Of a DNA stretch of 64,000 bases, positions 47,148-63,901 are shown piece by piece (the stretch's first letter is position 1; each line of letters starts with the position of its first letter). Source of the stretch: Nocardioides furvisabuli (GTDB taxonomy: Bacteria > Actinomycetota > Actinomycetes > Propionibacteriales > Nocardioidaceae); the NCBI RefSeq assembly GCF_021083185.1, contig NZ_JAIGQB010000009.1, positions 62,001 through 126,000 of the forward strand, in the 5' to 3' direction. A program made the position numbers and the translations under genes. The notes under the pieces were generated by a model that saw only the letters and a program-made list of their open reading frames with translations, made no database searches and was not told where the DNA came from.

Positions 47148-47636
47148 GTGGTGGAGATCCTGGAGCAGAGGCTCATGGAGGCAGGTCGGGGCGACCACGA
47201 GGCCGCCGCGGCCGTGTACGACGACGTCGCCGAGGTCGTCTACGGCCTGGTGCTGCACATGACGGGCGACCCCGAGCGGGCGGAGGCCCTGGCGTGCGAC
47301 GCGCTCCTCGCCGTCCTCCGGACCGCGTCGCTCTTCGACCCGGCCCAGGGGTCGGCCCGCAGCTGGATCGTGGGCGTGGCCCACCAGCACGCCGTCCGGA
47401 GCCGGAGGTCGACCCGGCCGCAGGAGTCCGGCACGCCGATGCTCGTCCCCGGCCTCGCCGCGCTGTCGGGACCCGACGCTCGGGCGGTGGGGCTCTCCTG
47501 GTTCGGCGCACGCACCTACGGCGACGTCGCGCAGGACACCGGCGAGTCGCACGACCGGGTCCTGGCCCGGCTGCGGGGCGCACTGCTCGACCTGGGGAGC
47601 GACCGCACCGCGCCGGAGCCGTGGCGCTCGACCTGA
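47148..47636 (+). CDS. Sigma-70 family (ECF/SigK-like) protein, divergent
   Basis: 162 residues. Region 2-like sequence (VYDDVAEVVYGLVLHMTGDPERAEALACDALLAV, ending ARSWIVGVAHQHAVRSRR) resembles SigK-type ECF factors, and region 4-like sequence (GARTYGDVAQDTGESHDRVLARLRGALLDL) follows a shortened linker. Some consensus residues are missing, so it may be a weak or repurposed sigma factor. GTG 47148 has GGAAGGGAG 8 bases upstream. It is likely under the control of the divergent OhrR-like regulator. Confidence 0.72.
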   Translation: MVEILEQRLMEAGRGDHEAAAAVYDDVAEVVYGLVLHMTGDPERAEALACDALLAVLRTASLFDPAQGSARSWIVGVAHQHAVRSRRSTRPQESGTPMLVPGLAALSGPDARAVGLSWFGARTYGDVAQDTGESHDRVLARLRGALLDLGSDRTAPEPWRST

Positions 47637-47655
47637 GCGCCACGGCACGCCAGCA

Positions 47656-50238
47656 TCAGACCGGCTCGGCCACCAGACCGAGCTCGGCCACCGAGGCCAG
47701 TGCCTCGTTGCGCGGGACGACGCGCACCGTGTAGCCGAAGGGACCGGACCGGTCCAGCGACACGGCGGCATCGAAGCGGTGGCGGTTGCCGTCGTAGGAC
47801 TCCCCCACCAGCATCGGGGTCACGGACGTCGCGGTGAGCTCGTCGTCGGAGCCGATCCTGCCGTGCACGACCTGCACCTCGACGTCGTCGGCCGACAGCG
47901 AGCCGAGCGCCACCCAGGCGCGTACGGCGAGGGTCGCGCCGACCTCGGCCTGGTCGCCCACGCCCTCGGAGTCGACGTGCTCGACGCGCACGCCGTGCCA
48001 CGCCTCCCGGACGGTCTGCTTCCACGCCGACAGCTCGTGGGCGCCGGCGTAGTCGGAGTTGAGCGAGCGCGCGGTGTGCGCCGCGGGCGCGTAGAGCTCA
48101 CGGACGTAGTCGCGCACCTGGCGGGTCGCGAGCACCTTCGGGCCGAGCGACTTCAGCGTGTGGCGCACCATCTCGAGCCAGCGCGGCGGGACGCCCTCGT
48201 GGTTGGTCTCGTAGAAGCGCGGGACGACGTCGGTCTCGAGGAGGTCGTAGAGCGCGTGCGCCTCGAGGTCGTCGCGACGATCGGCGTCGTCGATGCCGTC
48301 GGCGGACGGGATCGCCCAGCCGTTGTTGCCGTCGTACCACTCGTCCCACCAGCCGTCGAGGATCGAGAGGTTGAGCCCACCGTTGAGCGCAGCCTTCATG
48401 CCCGAGGTGCCGCAGGCCTCGTAGGGGCGCAGCGGGTTGTTGAGCCACACGTCGCAGCCGGGGTAGAGCGGCTGCGCCATCGCGATGTCGTAGTTGGGCA
48501 GGAAGGCGATGCGGTGGCGGATCTCCGGGTCGTCGGCGAAGCGCACCATCTCCTGGATGAGCCGCTTGCCGGTCTCGTCGGCCGGGTGCGCCTTGCCGGC
48601 GATGACCAGCTGGATCGGGCGCTCGGGGTCGAGGAGCAGCTTCTTCAGCCGAGCCGGGTCGCGCAGCATCAGCGTGAGCCGCTTGTACGTCGGCACGCGG
48701 CGCGCGAAGCCGATGGTCAGCACGTCGGGGTCGAGGGCAGTGTCGATCCACGTCGTCTCGGCAGGGGCGAACCCACGCTTGGCCGCCGAACGGCGCATCC
48801 GGTCGCGGGCGTCCTCGATGAAGCGGGTGCGCAGTGCGCGCTTGAGGTCCCAGATCTCGCGGTCACCGAGCTGGTCGACCAGCGGCCACAGGGCGTCGGT
48901 GTCGTCACCGTCGACGTCGGCGCCGCGGCTGGCGGCGAGCTCGATGACCTCGCGGGCGATCCACGTCGGGCCGTGCACGCCGTTGGTGATCGACGTGATC
49001 GGCACCTCGGCCTCGTCGAAGGCGGGCCAGAGGCCGTTGAACATCCCGCGGGACACGTGGCCGTGCAGCATCGAGACGCCGTTGGCGCGCTGGGCGAGGC
49101 GGAAGCCCATCACCGCCATGTTGAAGACGCCGGCGTCGCCGCCGTCGTAGTCCTCCGCGCCGAGGGCGAGCACGCGGTCGACCGGGACGCCCGGCGTGGG
49201 CGAGCTGCCGCCGAAGTACTGCGAGACCAGCTCGCGGGGGAACCGGTCGATCCCCGCGGGCACCGGCGTGTGGGTCGTGAAGACCGTGCCGGCGCGCGAC
49301 ACCTCGAGCGCCGTGTCGAAGTCGAGGTGCGGCCCGTCGTCGCCGACGGTGAGCTCGCGGATCCGCTCGACCCCGAGGAAGCCGGCGTGGCCCTCGTTGG
49401 CGTGGAAGACCTCGGGGGCCGGGGCGCCGGTGATGCGCGACCACACGCGCAGTGCCCGGACGCCGCCGACACCGAGCAGCAGCTCCTGGCGCAGGCGGTG
49501 CTCGGAGTTGCCGCCGTAGAGGCGGTCCGTGACGTCGCGGTAGTGGGCGCTGTTGTCCTCGATGTCGGTGTCGAGGAGCAGGAGCGGCACGCGGCCGACC
49601 TGCGCCACCAGGATCCGGGCGACGAGGTCCGGGCCGTCGGGCAGCGCGATCGAGACCGTCGCGCGCGTGCCGTCGGCCTCCCGCAGCTGGGTCAGCGGCA
49701 GCTCGTCGGGGTCGAGGACGGGGTAGCTCTCCTGCTGCCAGCCGTCGCGGTCCAGCGCCTGCTTGAAGTAGCCGTGGCGGTAGAACAGGCCGACGCCGAC
49801 CAGCGGGATGCCGAGGTCCGAGGACGCCTTCAGGTGGTCGCCGGCCAGGATGCCGAGACCGCCGGAGTACTGCGGCAGCACCGAGGCGATGCCGTACTCG
49901 GACGAGAAGTAGGCGATGGCACGCGGGGCGTCCTCGCCGGCCTTGCGGGCGTACCAGCGGTCCTCGGAGAGGTAGCGCTGGAGGTCCGCGTGGGCGGCGT
50001 CGAGCCGGGCGCGGAAGTCCCCGTCGTCGACGAGCTCGTCGAGGCGCTCGCGGCCCACGGCCCCCAGGAACCGGACCGGGTCGCCGGCCACGTCGCGCCA
50101 CAGCTGTGGGTCGACGGACGCGAAGACGTCCTGGGTCGGGGGGTGCCACGACCAGCGCAGGTTGCCCGCGAGGACGGACAGGGCGCCGAGGGGCTCGGGA
50201 AGGACAGGACGGACGGTGAATCGTCGGAACGCTCGCAC
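47656..50238 (-). CDS. glgP: Alpha-glucan (glycogen/maltodextrin) phosphorylase
   Basis: 860 residues, the same size class as mycobacterial GlgP. It releases glucose-1-phosphate from alpha-1,4-glucan. The DUF3417-type N-terminus (LGALSVLAGNLRWSWHPPTQD), the GGLGILAGDHLKASSDLGIP glucan site and the PLP region (RPYEACGTSGMKAALNGGLN) are present. GTG 50238 is supported by a promoter whose -10 ends 8 bases upstream, making the mRNA nearly leaderless. Divergent from the glgE operon. Confidence 0.96.
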   Translation of the reverse strand: MRAFRRFTVRPVLPEPLGALSVLAGNLRWSWHPPTQDVFASVDPQLWRDVAGDPVRFLGAVGRERLDELVDDGDFRARLDAAHADLQRYLSEDRWYARKAGEDAPRAIAYFSSEYGIASVLPQYSGGLGILAGDHLKASSDLGIPLVGVGLFYRHGYFKQALDRDGWQQESYPVLDPDELPLTQLREADGTRATVSIALPDGPDLVARILVAQVGRVPLLLLDTDIEDNSAHYRDVTDRLYGGNSEHRLRQELLLGVGGVRALRVWSRITGAPAPEVFHANEGHAGFLGVERIRELTVGDDGPHLDFDTALEVSRAGTVFTTHTPVPAGIDRFPRELVSQYFGGSSPTPGVPVDRVLALGAEDYDGGDAGVFNMAVMGFRLAQRANGVSMLHGHVSRGMFNGLWPAFDEAEVPITSITNGVHGPTWIAREVIELAASRGADVDGDDTDALWPLVDQLGDREIWDLKRALRTRFIEDARDRMRRSAAKRGFAPAETTWIDTALDPDVLTIGFARRVPTYKRLTLMLRDPARLKKLLLDPERPIQLVIAGKAHPADETGKRLIQEMVRFADDPEIRHRIAFLPNYDIAMAQPLYPGCDVWLNNPLRPYEACGTSGMKAALNGGLNLSILDGWWDEWYDGNNGWAIPSADGIDDADRRDDLEAHALYDLLETDVVPRFYETNHEGVPPRWLEMVRHTLKSLGPKVLATRQVRDYVRELYAPAAHTARSLNSDYAGAHELSAWKQTVREAWHGVRVEHVDSEGVGDQAEVGATLAVRAWVALGSLSADDVEVQVVHGRIGSDDELTATSVTPMLVGESYDGNRHRFDAAVSLDRSGPFGYTVRVVPRNEALASVAELGLVAEPV

Positions 50239-50246
50239 GGACCAGC

Positions 50247-50276
50247 ACGCTAGGGCATTTCTTGGATCGATCCAAG
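50247..50276 (-). promoter_or_regulatory. glgP promoter overlapped by 16-bp palindrome CTTGGATCGATCCAAG
   Basis: On the minus strand TTGGAT (-35) is followed after 17 bases by TAGCGT (-10). The -35 is part of a perfect palindrome (50261-50276) with a central CG, the form of a LacI-family operator. It lies in the divergent gap between glgP and glgE, so a maltose/trehalose-type repressor could control glgP and possibly the glgE operon. Confidence 0.7.
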
Positions 50277-50420
50277 AGCCGCGCGGCGAGCCCCTCGCAA
50301 CTGACGGGCGACGTGGGTGCCCGCCGCACCCGGGCGTACCCCGTCGCGTGGGAGTCAAAGGGGTGAGACCACCTCGCTCCCGGGTTGCGCCCGTGACCCA
50401 ACGTTCGCAAGTGTGGGGGC

Positions 50421-52411
50421 ATGGTTGGACGCATACCCGTGATGGATGTATCCCCCGTCGTCGACCTCGGTCGGCAGTCGGCGAAGGCGACGGTCGGCGA
50501 ACCGATGCCGGTCCGGGCGACCGTGTTCCGCGAGGGACACGACCAGCTCGCGGCCGAGGTCGTGGCCACGGACCCTGCCGGGAGGCGTCGCGACCCGGTG
50601 CGGATGGTCCCCGACGGAGCTGCACCCAACCGCTACGTCGCCCACGTCACCCCCGACACCGAGGGCGAGTGGACCTTCGAGATCCACTCCTGGTCCGACC
50701 CTGTTGCCACCTGGCAGCACGACGCCGGCATCAAGATCCCCGCCGGCGTCGACGTCGAGCTGATGTTCACCGAGGCCAGGCTCCTGCTGGAGCGCGTCGC
50801 CGCGGGCACCGGCACCGACAAGCCGGACACCACGTCCGCCGCGCTCGTGAAGGGTGCGATCGCCGCGGCGAGCGACCAAGGACGTCCCGTCGGCGCGCGC
50901 CTCGCAGCACTGCAGGACCCCGAGCTGGACGCCGTCCTGCTCGCCCACCCGTTGCGCGAGCTGACCTCGGTGACGGGTCCGTTCCGCTTCCGCGCCGACC
51001 GCGTGCGCGCCCTGTACGGCAGCTGGTACGAGTTCTTCCCCCGCTCCGAGGGCGCCACGCGCGACCCGAGGACCGGCAAGGTCGTCTCCGGCACCTTCCG
51101 CACGGCGGCGAAGCGGCTCGACCGCGTCGCGGAGATGGGCTTCGACGTCCTCTACCTCCCGCCCATCCACCCGATCGGCGAGCTCAACCGCAAGGGCCCC
51201 AACAACACGCTCACGCCCGGTCCCGACGACCCCGGCTCGCCGTGGGCGATCGGCAGCAAGGACGGCGGGCACGACGCGATCCACCCCGAGCTGGGCACCT
51301 TCGAGGACTTCGACGCCTTCGTCGCCCGGGCCGGTGAGCTCGGGCTCGAGGTCGCCCTCGACCTCGCCCTCCAGGCCGCGCCGGACCATCCGTGGGTCAC
51401 CACGCACCCGCAGTTCTTCACCACGCGCGCCGACGGCACGATCGCCTATGCCGAGAACCCGCCGAAGAAGTACCAGGACATCTACCCGATCAACTTCGAC
51501 AACGACCCGAGCGGCATCTGCCGCGAGGTGCTGCGGATCGTGAAGCTGTGGATCGCCCACGGCGTGCGGATCTTCCGCGTCGACAACCCGCACACCAAGC
51601 CGCTGGCGTTCTGGGAGTGGCTGCTCGCCGAGGTACGGCGTACGGACCCCGACGTCATCTTCCTGTCCGAGGCGTTCACGAAGCCGGCGATGATGCACGG
51701 CCTCGGTGCGGTGGGCTACCACCAGAGCTACACCTACTTCACCTGGCGCACCGGCAAGCGGGAGATCGAGGAGTACCTCGTCGAGGTCTCGCGCGAGTCC
51801 GACCACCTGATGCGCCCGAACTTCTTCGTCAACACACCCGACATCCTCCACGCCTACCTGCAGTACGGCGGCCCGGCGGCGTTCAAGGTCCGTGCGGCCC
51901 TCGCGGCGACCGGGTCGCCGAGCTGGGGCGTCTACGCCGGCTACGAGCTGTTCGAGCACGTCGCGGTGAAGCCCGGGTCGGAGGAGTACCTCGACTCGGA
52001 GAAGTTCCAGATCCGCATCCGCGACTGGGAGCAGCGCGACGCCGAGGGCACCACCCTCGCGCCCTACCTCACCCGCCTCAACGAGATCCGGCGCCAGCAC
52101 CCGGCGCTGCAGCTGCTGCGCAACATCACGATCCACGAGAGCGAGGACGACTCCGTCCTGGTCTTCTCCAAGCGCCACACGCTGCCCGACGGCCACGACG
52201 ACGTGGTGCTGGTGGTCATCAACCTCGACCCCCACGGCACGCGGGAGACCATGGTCCACCTCGACATGCCGGCGCTCGGCCTCGAGTGGCACGAGTCGTT
52301 CAACGCCCACGACGAGATCACCGGCGCAGACTGGGGCTGGAGCCGCCACAACTACGTCCGCCTCGATCCCGGACACGAGCCCGCGCACGTCATCAGCGTC
52401 AGGAGCAACCG

Positions 52412-52415
<4 letters not shown>
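50421..52415 (+). CDS. glgE: Alpha-1,4-glucan:maltose-1-phosphate maltosyltransferase
   Basis: 664-residue GH13_3 enzyme that adds maltosyl units from maltose-1-phosphate to alpha-glucan. Typical features are [20 protein letters not shown], catalytic Asp in [10 protein letters not shown] and Glu in FLSEAFT. ATG 50421. First gene of the glgE-treS-mak-glgB operon; its stop overlaps the treS TTG by 4 bases. Confidence 0.97.
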
Positions 52416-54177
<1,762 letters not shown>

Positions 54178-54181
<4 letters not shown>

Positions 54182-55583
54182 GTGACGAGACCAGGACGCA
54201 CGACCTGACGACGTGGATCGGCGAGGCCCGCTGGTTCGGCGGCAAGGGGCGCGAGTGGTCGCTGGCGGGCGTACGCCGTGTCGGTGAGCTGCCGGACGCA
54301 CCGCCCGGGCTGCGGGTCTCGATCGACCTCGCCGAGGTGGCCTACCGCTCCGAGCAGGGCGAGGAGAGCGAGCTCTACCAGCTCCCGCTGGCGTTCTACT
54401 CCGAGCCGCAGGAGCGCCTGGCGCACGCGCTGGTCGGCGAGTGGGACGACTCGTCGTTCGGCCACACCTTCGTCTACGACGCCCTCCACGACCGGGAGTC
54501 GATGGCGCTGTGGCTGCGCGCGTTCGCCGCGCCGCCGTCCAGCACCGACCGCGGTCAGCTCGCCTTCCACAGCCTGCCGGGACACGACCTCGACCTCGAG
54601 GCGCACTCGACGCTGTTCTCGGGCGAGCAGTCGAACTCCTCGGTCGCGTTCGGCGAGGACGCGCTGATGAAGGTCTTCCGCAAGGTCACGCCCGGGGTCA
54701 ACCCCGACGTGGCCATCCACCAGGTGCTCACCGAGGCCGGGTCGACCCACGTCGCCTCGCTCTACGGCTGGCTCGACCTGGTGGACGAGGAGACCAACAC
54801 CACCATCCAGCTCGCGATGCTGCAGCAGTTCCTGCGCACCGCCAGCGACGGCTGGGACCTGGCGCTGGCCAGCGTCCGCAACCTCTTCGCAGAGGCCGAC
54901 CTGCACGCCGACGAGGTCGGCGGTGACTTCGCGGGAGAGGCCGCCCGCCTGGGCGTGGCGCTGGCCGAGGTCCACGCCGACCTGGCCGCGCACTTCCCCG
55001 TGGAGGAGCGCGACGCCGACGCCGTCGGCGCCCTGGCGAGCGCCATGGAGGGGCGGCTCGAGGCCGCTCTCGAGGTGGTGCCCGGCCTGGCCGAGCACGA
55101 GGCGGGCCTGCGGGCGACGTACGCCCGGCTGCGCGACCTCGACCGCGTCGAGGTCCAGCAGGTCCACGGAGACCTGCACCTGGGCCAGACGCTGCGCACC
55201 GCACGCGGCTGGAAGATCGTCGACTTCGAGGGCGAGCCGGCCAAGCCGCTCGCCGAGCGGCTCAAGCCCGACTCGGTGTGGCGCGACGTCGCGGGGATGA
55301 TCCGCTCCTTCGACTACGCCCCGCGCGTGGTCGCCCTCACCGCGGGCGACTACGACGCCGGCGAGGCCGACCAGCGGACCTACCGGGCCGCGGAGTGGTC
55401 GGCCCGCAACCGCGAGGCCTTCCTCGCCGCCTACACCGCGAAACGCGGTGACGACGTCGACGCGGCCGCCACCTTGCTGCTCGATGCCTACCTCGCGGAC
55501 AAAGCCGTCTACGAGGCCGTCTACGAAGCCCGCAACCGACCGGGATGGCTGTCCATCCCGCTGGCAGCGTTGGGAGAGACGTC

Positions 55584-55587
<4 letters not shown>
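54178..55587 (+). CDS. mak: Maltokinase
   Basis: 469 residues of the Mak/Pep2 kinase family, making maltose-1-phosphate for GlgE. The N-terminal cystatin-like cap ([14 protein letters not shown]) and the kinase loop [13 protein letters not shown] with [15 protein letters not shown] are diagnostic. GTG 54178 overlaps the treS stop (GTGA), and the ATGA at its end couples it to glgB. Confidence 0.96.
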
Positions 55588-57479
<1,892 letters not shown>

Positions 57480-57506
57480 AGCGGCGGCCCGGAGCCGGAC
57501 CGCTGG

Positions 57507-58391
57507 TCAGGTGAGGGTGATCATCCTCAGCATCCCCATCATCGCGTGCGGCATGCCGCCCATGTCGGGGTCGGGGAAGAAGCACATCACCACGTACTGG
57601 CCCGGTGGCAGCTCGTAGTCGACCGTCATGCTTCGCCCGGGGCTGAGCGTGCCCGTCGCCAGCTCGCCGGGCAGCAGCCACGACGGAGGCGGTCCCTGCT
57701 CCTCGCTCTGCAGGAAGTCCAGCACCTGGTCCGTGGTCGTCCCGGACGCCACCTGCTGCAGCACGACGAAGTGCGGCATCCCCGAGCTGCGCTTGTTCTT
57801 GAACAGGAAGCGGCCCTCGGCGGGGAGCCCGGACGCACCGCCCCAGGCAGGTCCGCCCTTGGCGAGGACGACGCCGTCGGTCCGCGGCGCCGAGGACGAC
57901 CGCGCGGGTCCCCTGACGACGAGTGTCCTGCCGGTCACGAGGCCGCGTTCGCCGATGGAGAACGGCGTGTACGCGCCCGGACGTGGGAAGACGATGGTGC
58001 CGGAGCCGCCGCCGGCGAGACCGCCGACGATCGTGGACCGGGTGATTGCCCGCCTCAGCGCCTTCATGTTGTTCTTCGCACCGAACTTGTTGACGTCGGC
58101 GGTGAAGTCGTCGACGTCGTAGCCCTTCTTGAAGGTCACGAACTCGACGATCCCGGGGCCCTTGACCTCCAGGTGCACCCGCCCAGCCCTCAGGCTCCTC
58201 GGGCCCTTCACCCTGATCGTCTTCTTCGTCAGTGTCGCGACGAGGTGGGGCATCGCCGCGCGTGCGGCGGTCGTGGTGGTGGCTGCGCCGGAGGCGGCGC
58301 CAGTCGTGGGAGCGAGCAGGGCGGGCGAGCTCGCCAGCGCTGTGGCGCACACGACCGCCACCACCCTGCGCAGTCCGGTGGGCACGTGCAT
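57507..58391 (-). CDS. Secreted Met/His-containing protein, possible copper-binding
   Basis: 294 residues with a signal peptide (VVAVVCATALASSPALLAP). Two beta-rich modules follow; the last ends YVVMCFFPDPDMGGMPHAMMGM, where one Cys, one His and several Met could bind copper, reminiscent of a cupredoxin C-terminal loop. It is divergent from a multicopper oxidase gene (170 bp gap), which supports a copper role. GAAGGG lies about 10 bases before ATG 58391. No named family recognised. Confidence 0.62.
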   Translation of the reverse strand: MHVPTGLRRVVAVVCATALASSPALLAPTTGAASGAATTTTAARAAMPHLVATLTKKTIRVKGPRSLRAGRVHLEVKGPGIVEFVTFKKGYDVDDFTADVNKFGAKNNMKALRRAITRSTIVGGLAGGGSGTIVFPRPGAYTPFSIGERGLVTGRTLVVRGPARSSSAPRTDGVVLAKGGPAWGGASGLPAEGRFLFKNKRSSGMPHFVVLQQVASGTTTDQVLDFLQSEEQGPPPSWLLPGELATGTLSPGRSMTVDYELPPGQYVVMCFFPDPDMGGMPHAMMGMLRMITLT

Positions 58392-58560
58392 GATGGTCCG
58401 ACCCTTCTCGTGAGCGAGAGTGCCGCCCGTCGGCACCGTCTTCCAGTAGTGCCACGGATCCGGGGAGTCGTCATCACCGATTTTCACCATGTTCGCGCGA
58501 GGTCCAGACCAGCGCCGCGCGCAGGTGCCGACGCCGTGCTCGTCATGCACACTCGGGACG

Positions 58561-60411
58561 ATGACGGGCATCCTGCGCAGCGGGCCGGTGGTCTGGCTGG
58601 TCGGCGTCGTCGCGTTCGTGGCAGTGGCGGTGGTTCTCGACGTGGGCGCGGTCCAGCGCCCGGGCGGACGAACGGCGGCAGCCCAGCCGGTGCGCAACGC
58701 CACGATCGTCGTCGAGGAGGGCGGCACCCGCACCGGCTTCGCCACGCCCGAGGTGACCGTCGGCGGTGGCGGGACCGTCACCGTGGTCAACCTCGACACC
58801 ATGGACCACACCGTCACCTCGGTCGCACGCAGGTCTGACGGGGCGCCCGTGTTCGACGTGCGGGTTCCGGCCGGCACGTCGGTGACTGTCCCGGGCGTCG
58901 AGGGACTGTCCGCCGGCGCGTGGACGTTCTTCTGCAAGTTCCACCCCTCCATGCGCGGGGTGATCACCGTCGAGGGTGTCGCCGGCGGGGTCGAGCCCGA
59001 GCACACGCGCTTCGAGCAGCCGTTGGTCGTCCCGAGCACGCGGCGCGGAGCCGACATCAGGTTGGTCATGCGGCGGGCGAAGGTCCGGACCCTTCCCGAG
59101 GGGCCGCGCACCTCGATGTGGACCTACGACGGCACCTACCCGGGGCCCACCATCAAGCGACGCGGCGGGCGAGGCACCGAGGTCACCGTCGTCAACCGCC
59201 TCCCCCGCGGCGCCGGTGCCATGTCGACCCACCTCCACGGCGACCACCACGCGTCCGCGGACGACGGGCAGCCGACCTCCCACCTCATCCGTCGCGGCGA
59301 GGGGCGGACCTATCGATACCCACTGGTGGTCGACGGCCGCCCGGAGCCGGGATCCTTCTTCTGGTACCACGACCACCGCATGGACCGCACCGCCCGCAAC
59401 AACTGGCGTGGGCTGCAGGGCATGTTCATCGTCACCGACCCTCCCGTCCCGGGGCTCCGGCTGCCCACGGGGCGACGCGACGTGCCACTGATGATCTCGG
59501 AACGCTCGTTCACGAGCGGCAACCAGCTGACCGACCCGTTCGCGGACGGGCCCGACATGGTGGGTCACCACGGCGAGATGTCGTGGACGGGTGACAACGC
59601 GCCCCCCGACGACGCCACGGTCGGCGACACGGTGCTGGTCAACGGCCGCCACGCTCCGTACCTTGCGGTGTCGGCGACCCGCCACCGCCTGCGCCTGCTC
59701 AACTCGTCGCCGTTCTCCAGCTACAACTTCACCCTGTCCGACGGCAGGCCGTTCCTGCAGGTCGGCACCGGCAGCGGTCTGCTCCCGAAGTCCGTCGTAC
59801 GCTCGAGCGTGCTGCTCGGGCCGGCGCAGCGGGCCGACGTCGTCGTGGACTTCAGCGGTGCGACGGGGCAACGTCTCGTGCTCGCGTCGGTCCCGGCCGC
59901 GCGCGGGACGACGGGCGACGACGCGCGCGAGACCGCCGTCATGGAGTTCCGGGTCGGCCGACCGGCGAGGGACTCCTCGCGGCTGCCGTCACGGTTGCCG
60001 TCACCCCGGCTGGTCGCGCCTGTCCGGGCCTCGGTGGCGAAGACATGGACCTTCGGCCTGGAGGAGTCGCGCCGCGGTAGCGCCTGGTCCATCAACGGGC
60101 GTGCCTTCGATCCGGGACGGGTCGACCACCGCGTACGCCTCGGCACGGTGGAGCGTTGGCGGCTGCGCAACACCAGCGACGTCACCCACTACGTCCATGT
60201 CCACGCCCAGCAGTGGCGCACGCTCCTGCGTGACGGACGGCGCCCACCGCCGTGGGAGCGCGGGCTCGAGGACACCTGGCGGCTCGAGCCCGGGGAGGAG
60301 GTCGAGATCGCCGCCCGCTTCACCGACTACACCGGCCCCTTCATGATCCACTGCCACATGCTCGATCACGAGGACCACGGGATGATGGCGCGCTTCGACG
60401 TCACCCGATGA
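58561..60411 (+). CDS. Multicopper oxidase with N-terminal cupredoxin domain
   Basis: 616 residues, exported by an N-terminal hydrophobic segment (WLVGVVAFVAVAVVLDVGAV). A plastocyanin-like module with FCKFHPSM precedes the oxidase domains. The four copper-ligand motifs are HLHGDHHA, WYHDHRMD, HYVHVHAQQW and MIHCHMLDHEDHGMM, so type 1, 2 and 3 centres are complete. It should oxidise phenols or metals at the cell surface. The added N-terminal cupredoxin could bring in electrons. ATG 58561 chosen by signal-peptide position. Confidence 0.92.
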   Translation: MTGILRSGPVVWLVGVVAFVAVAVVLDVGAVQRPGGRTAAAQPVRNATIVVEEGGTRTGFATPEVTVGGGGTVTVVNLDTMDHTVTSVARRSDGAPVFDVRVPAGTSVTVPGVEGLSAGAWTFFCKFHPSMRGVITVEGVAGGVEPEHTRFEQPLVVPSTRRGADIRLVMRRAKVRTLPEGPRTSMWTYDGTYPGPTIKRRGGRGTEVTVVNRLPRGAGAMSTHLHGDHHASADDGQPTSHLIRRGEGRTYRYPLVVDGRPEPGSFFWYHDHRMDRTARNNWRGLQGMFIVTDPPVPGLRLPTGRRDVPLMISERSFTSGNQLTDPFADGPDMVGHHGEMSWTGDNAPPDDATVGDTVLVNGRHAPYLAVSATRHRLRLLNSSPFSSYNFTLSDGRPFLQVGTGSGLLPKSVVRSSVLLGPAQRADVVVDFSGATGQRLVLASVPAARGTTGDDARETAVMEFRVGRPARDSSRLPSRLPSPRLVAPVRASVAKTWTFGLEESRRGSAWSINGRAFDPGRVDHRVRLGTVERWRLRNTSDVTHYVHVHAQQWRTLLRDGRRPPPWERGLEDTWRLEPGEEVEIAARFTDYTGPFMIHCHMLDHEDHGMMARFDVTR

Positions 60412-60452
60412 CGTCCTCCGCTGCGCTGCGGTGCCGCGGCTAGGGTGAGGGC

Positions 60453-61193
60453 GTGCCCAGCCCGATCACCGTGACGCCCGCCGAGGGCGTCGTACGCCTC
60501 GCCTGGACGGGCGAGGTCAGCACCGACGAGCTGCGGCGCGAGATCGCCGAGGCGATGACCGAGCAGCCCCGCGTCGAGGCGCTGGTCGACGCCGACGACG
60601 CGGTGGCGCAGCGGGCCGCCACCTGGGCGGGCCTGCACCGCGAGGGTGTACGCCGTGGTGTGGGCTCCGACGGACAGCCGCGCGACCAGATCGTCTTCGC
60701 CCGGCTCGTCACCGACGAGCCGGTCCACGAGCCGGGGGGCTTCCGCTCGCTGCTCAACTCGTTCCTCCCTCGCAAGCGGGCCATCTCGCAGATGCTGGTG
60801 CGTGACACCGACGACCGTGTGCTGCTGTGCCAGCTGACCTACAAGCGCGACTGGGACCTGCCGGGCGGCGTCGTGGAGGTGGGCGAGTCCCCGCGCATCG
60901 CGGTGGAGCGCGAGGTGGAGGAGGAGCTCGGCCTGACCCTCGCGGCGCGATCGCTCGTGCTCACCGACTGGCTGCCTGCCTGGGGCGGCTGGGACGACGC
61001 GGTCTGCCTGGTCTTCGACGGGGGCACCCACCAGGCATCGGTCCTCGACGCCGTGGTCAAGCAGGAGCGCGAGATCCGCGACGCCCGCTTCTGCACCCTC
61101 GAGGAGGTCGACGAGCTCGCCGCCGACTTCACCGCGCGACGCATCCGGGCCGCGGTCGGCGGCCACGAGCCGTATACGGAGTCCGGTCGCTGA
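60453..61193 (+). CDS. NUDIX hydrolase with N-terminal extension
   Basis: 246 residues. The Nudix box runs from LPGGVVEVGESPRIAV into REVEEELGL and has the correct spacing. About 100 residues at the N-terminus (SPITVTPAEGVVRLAWTGEVSTDEL) are not part of the Nudix fold and have no recognised domain. GTG 60453. It lies directly upstream of ppdK with 14 bp between. Confidence 0.9.
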   Translation: MPSPITVTPAEGVVRLAWTGEVSTDELRREIAEAMTEQPRVEALVDADDAVAQRAATWAGLHREGVRRGVGSDGQPRDQIVFARLVTDEPVHEPGGFRSLLNSFLPRKRAISQMLVRDTDDRVLLCQLTYKRDWDLPGGVVEVGESPRIAVEREVEEELGLTLAARSLVLTDWLPAWGGWDDAVCLVFDGGTHQASVLDAVVKQEREIRDARFCTLEEVDELAADFTARRIRAAVGGHEPYTESGR

Positions 61194-61207
61194 GGCAAGA
61201 TGCCTGC

Positions 61208-63886
<2,679 letters not shown>

Positions 63887-63901
<15 letters not shown>

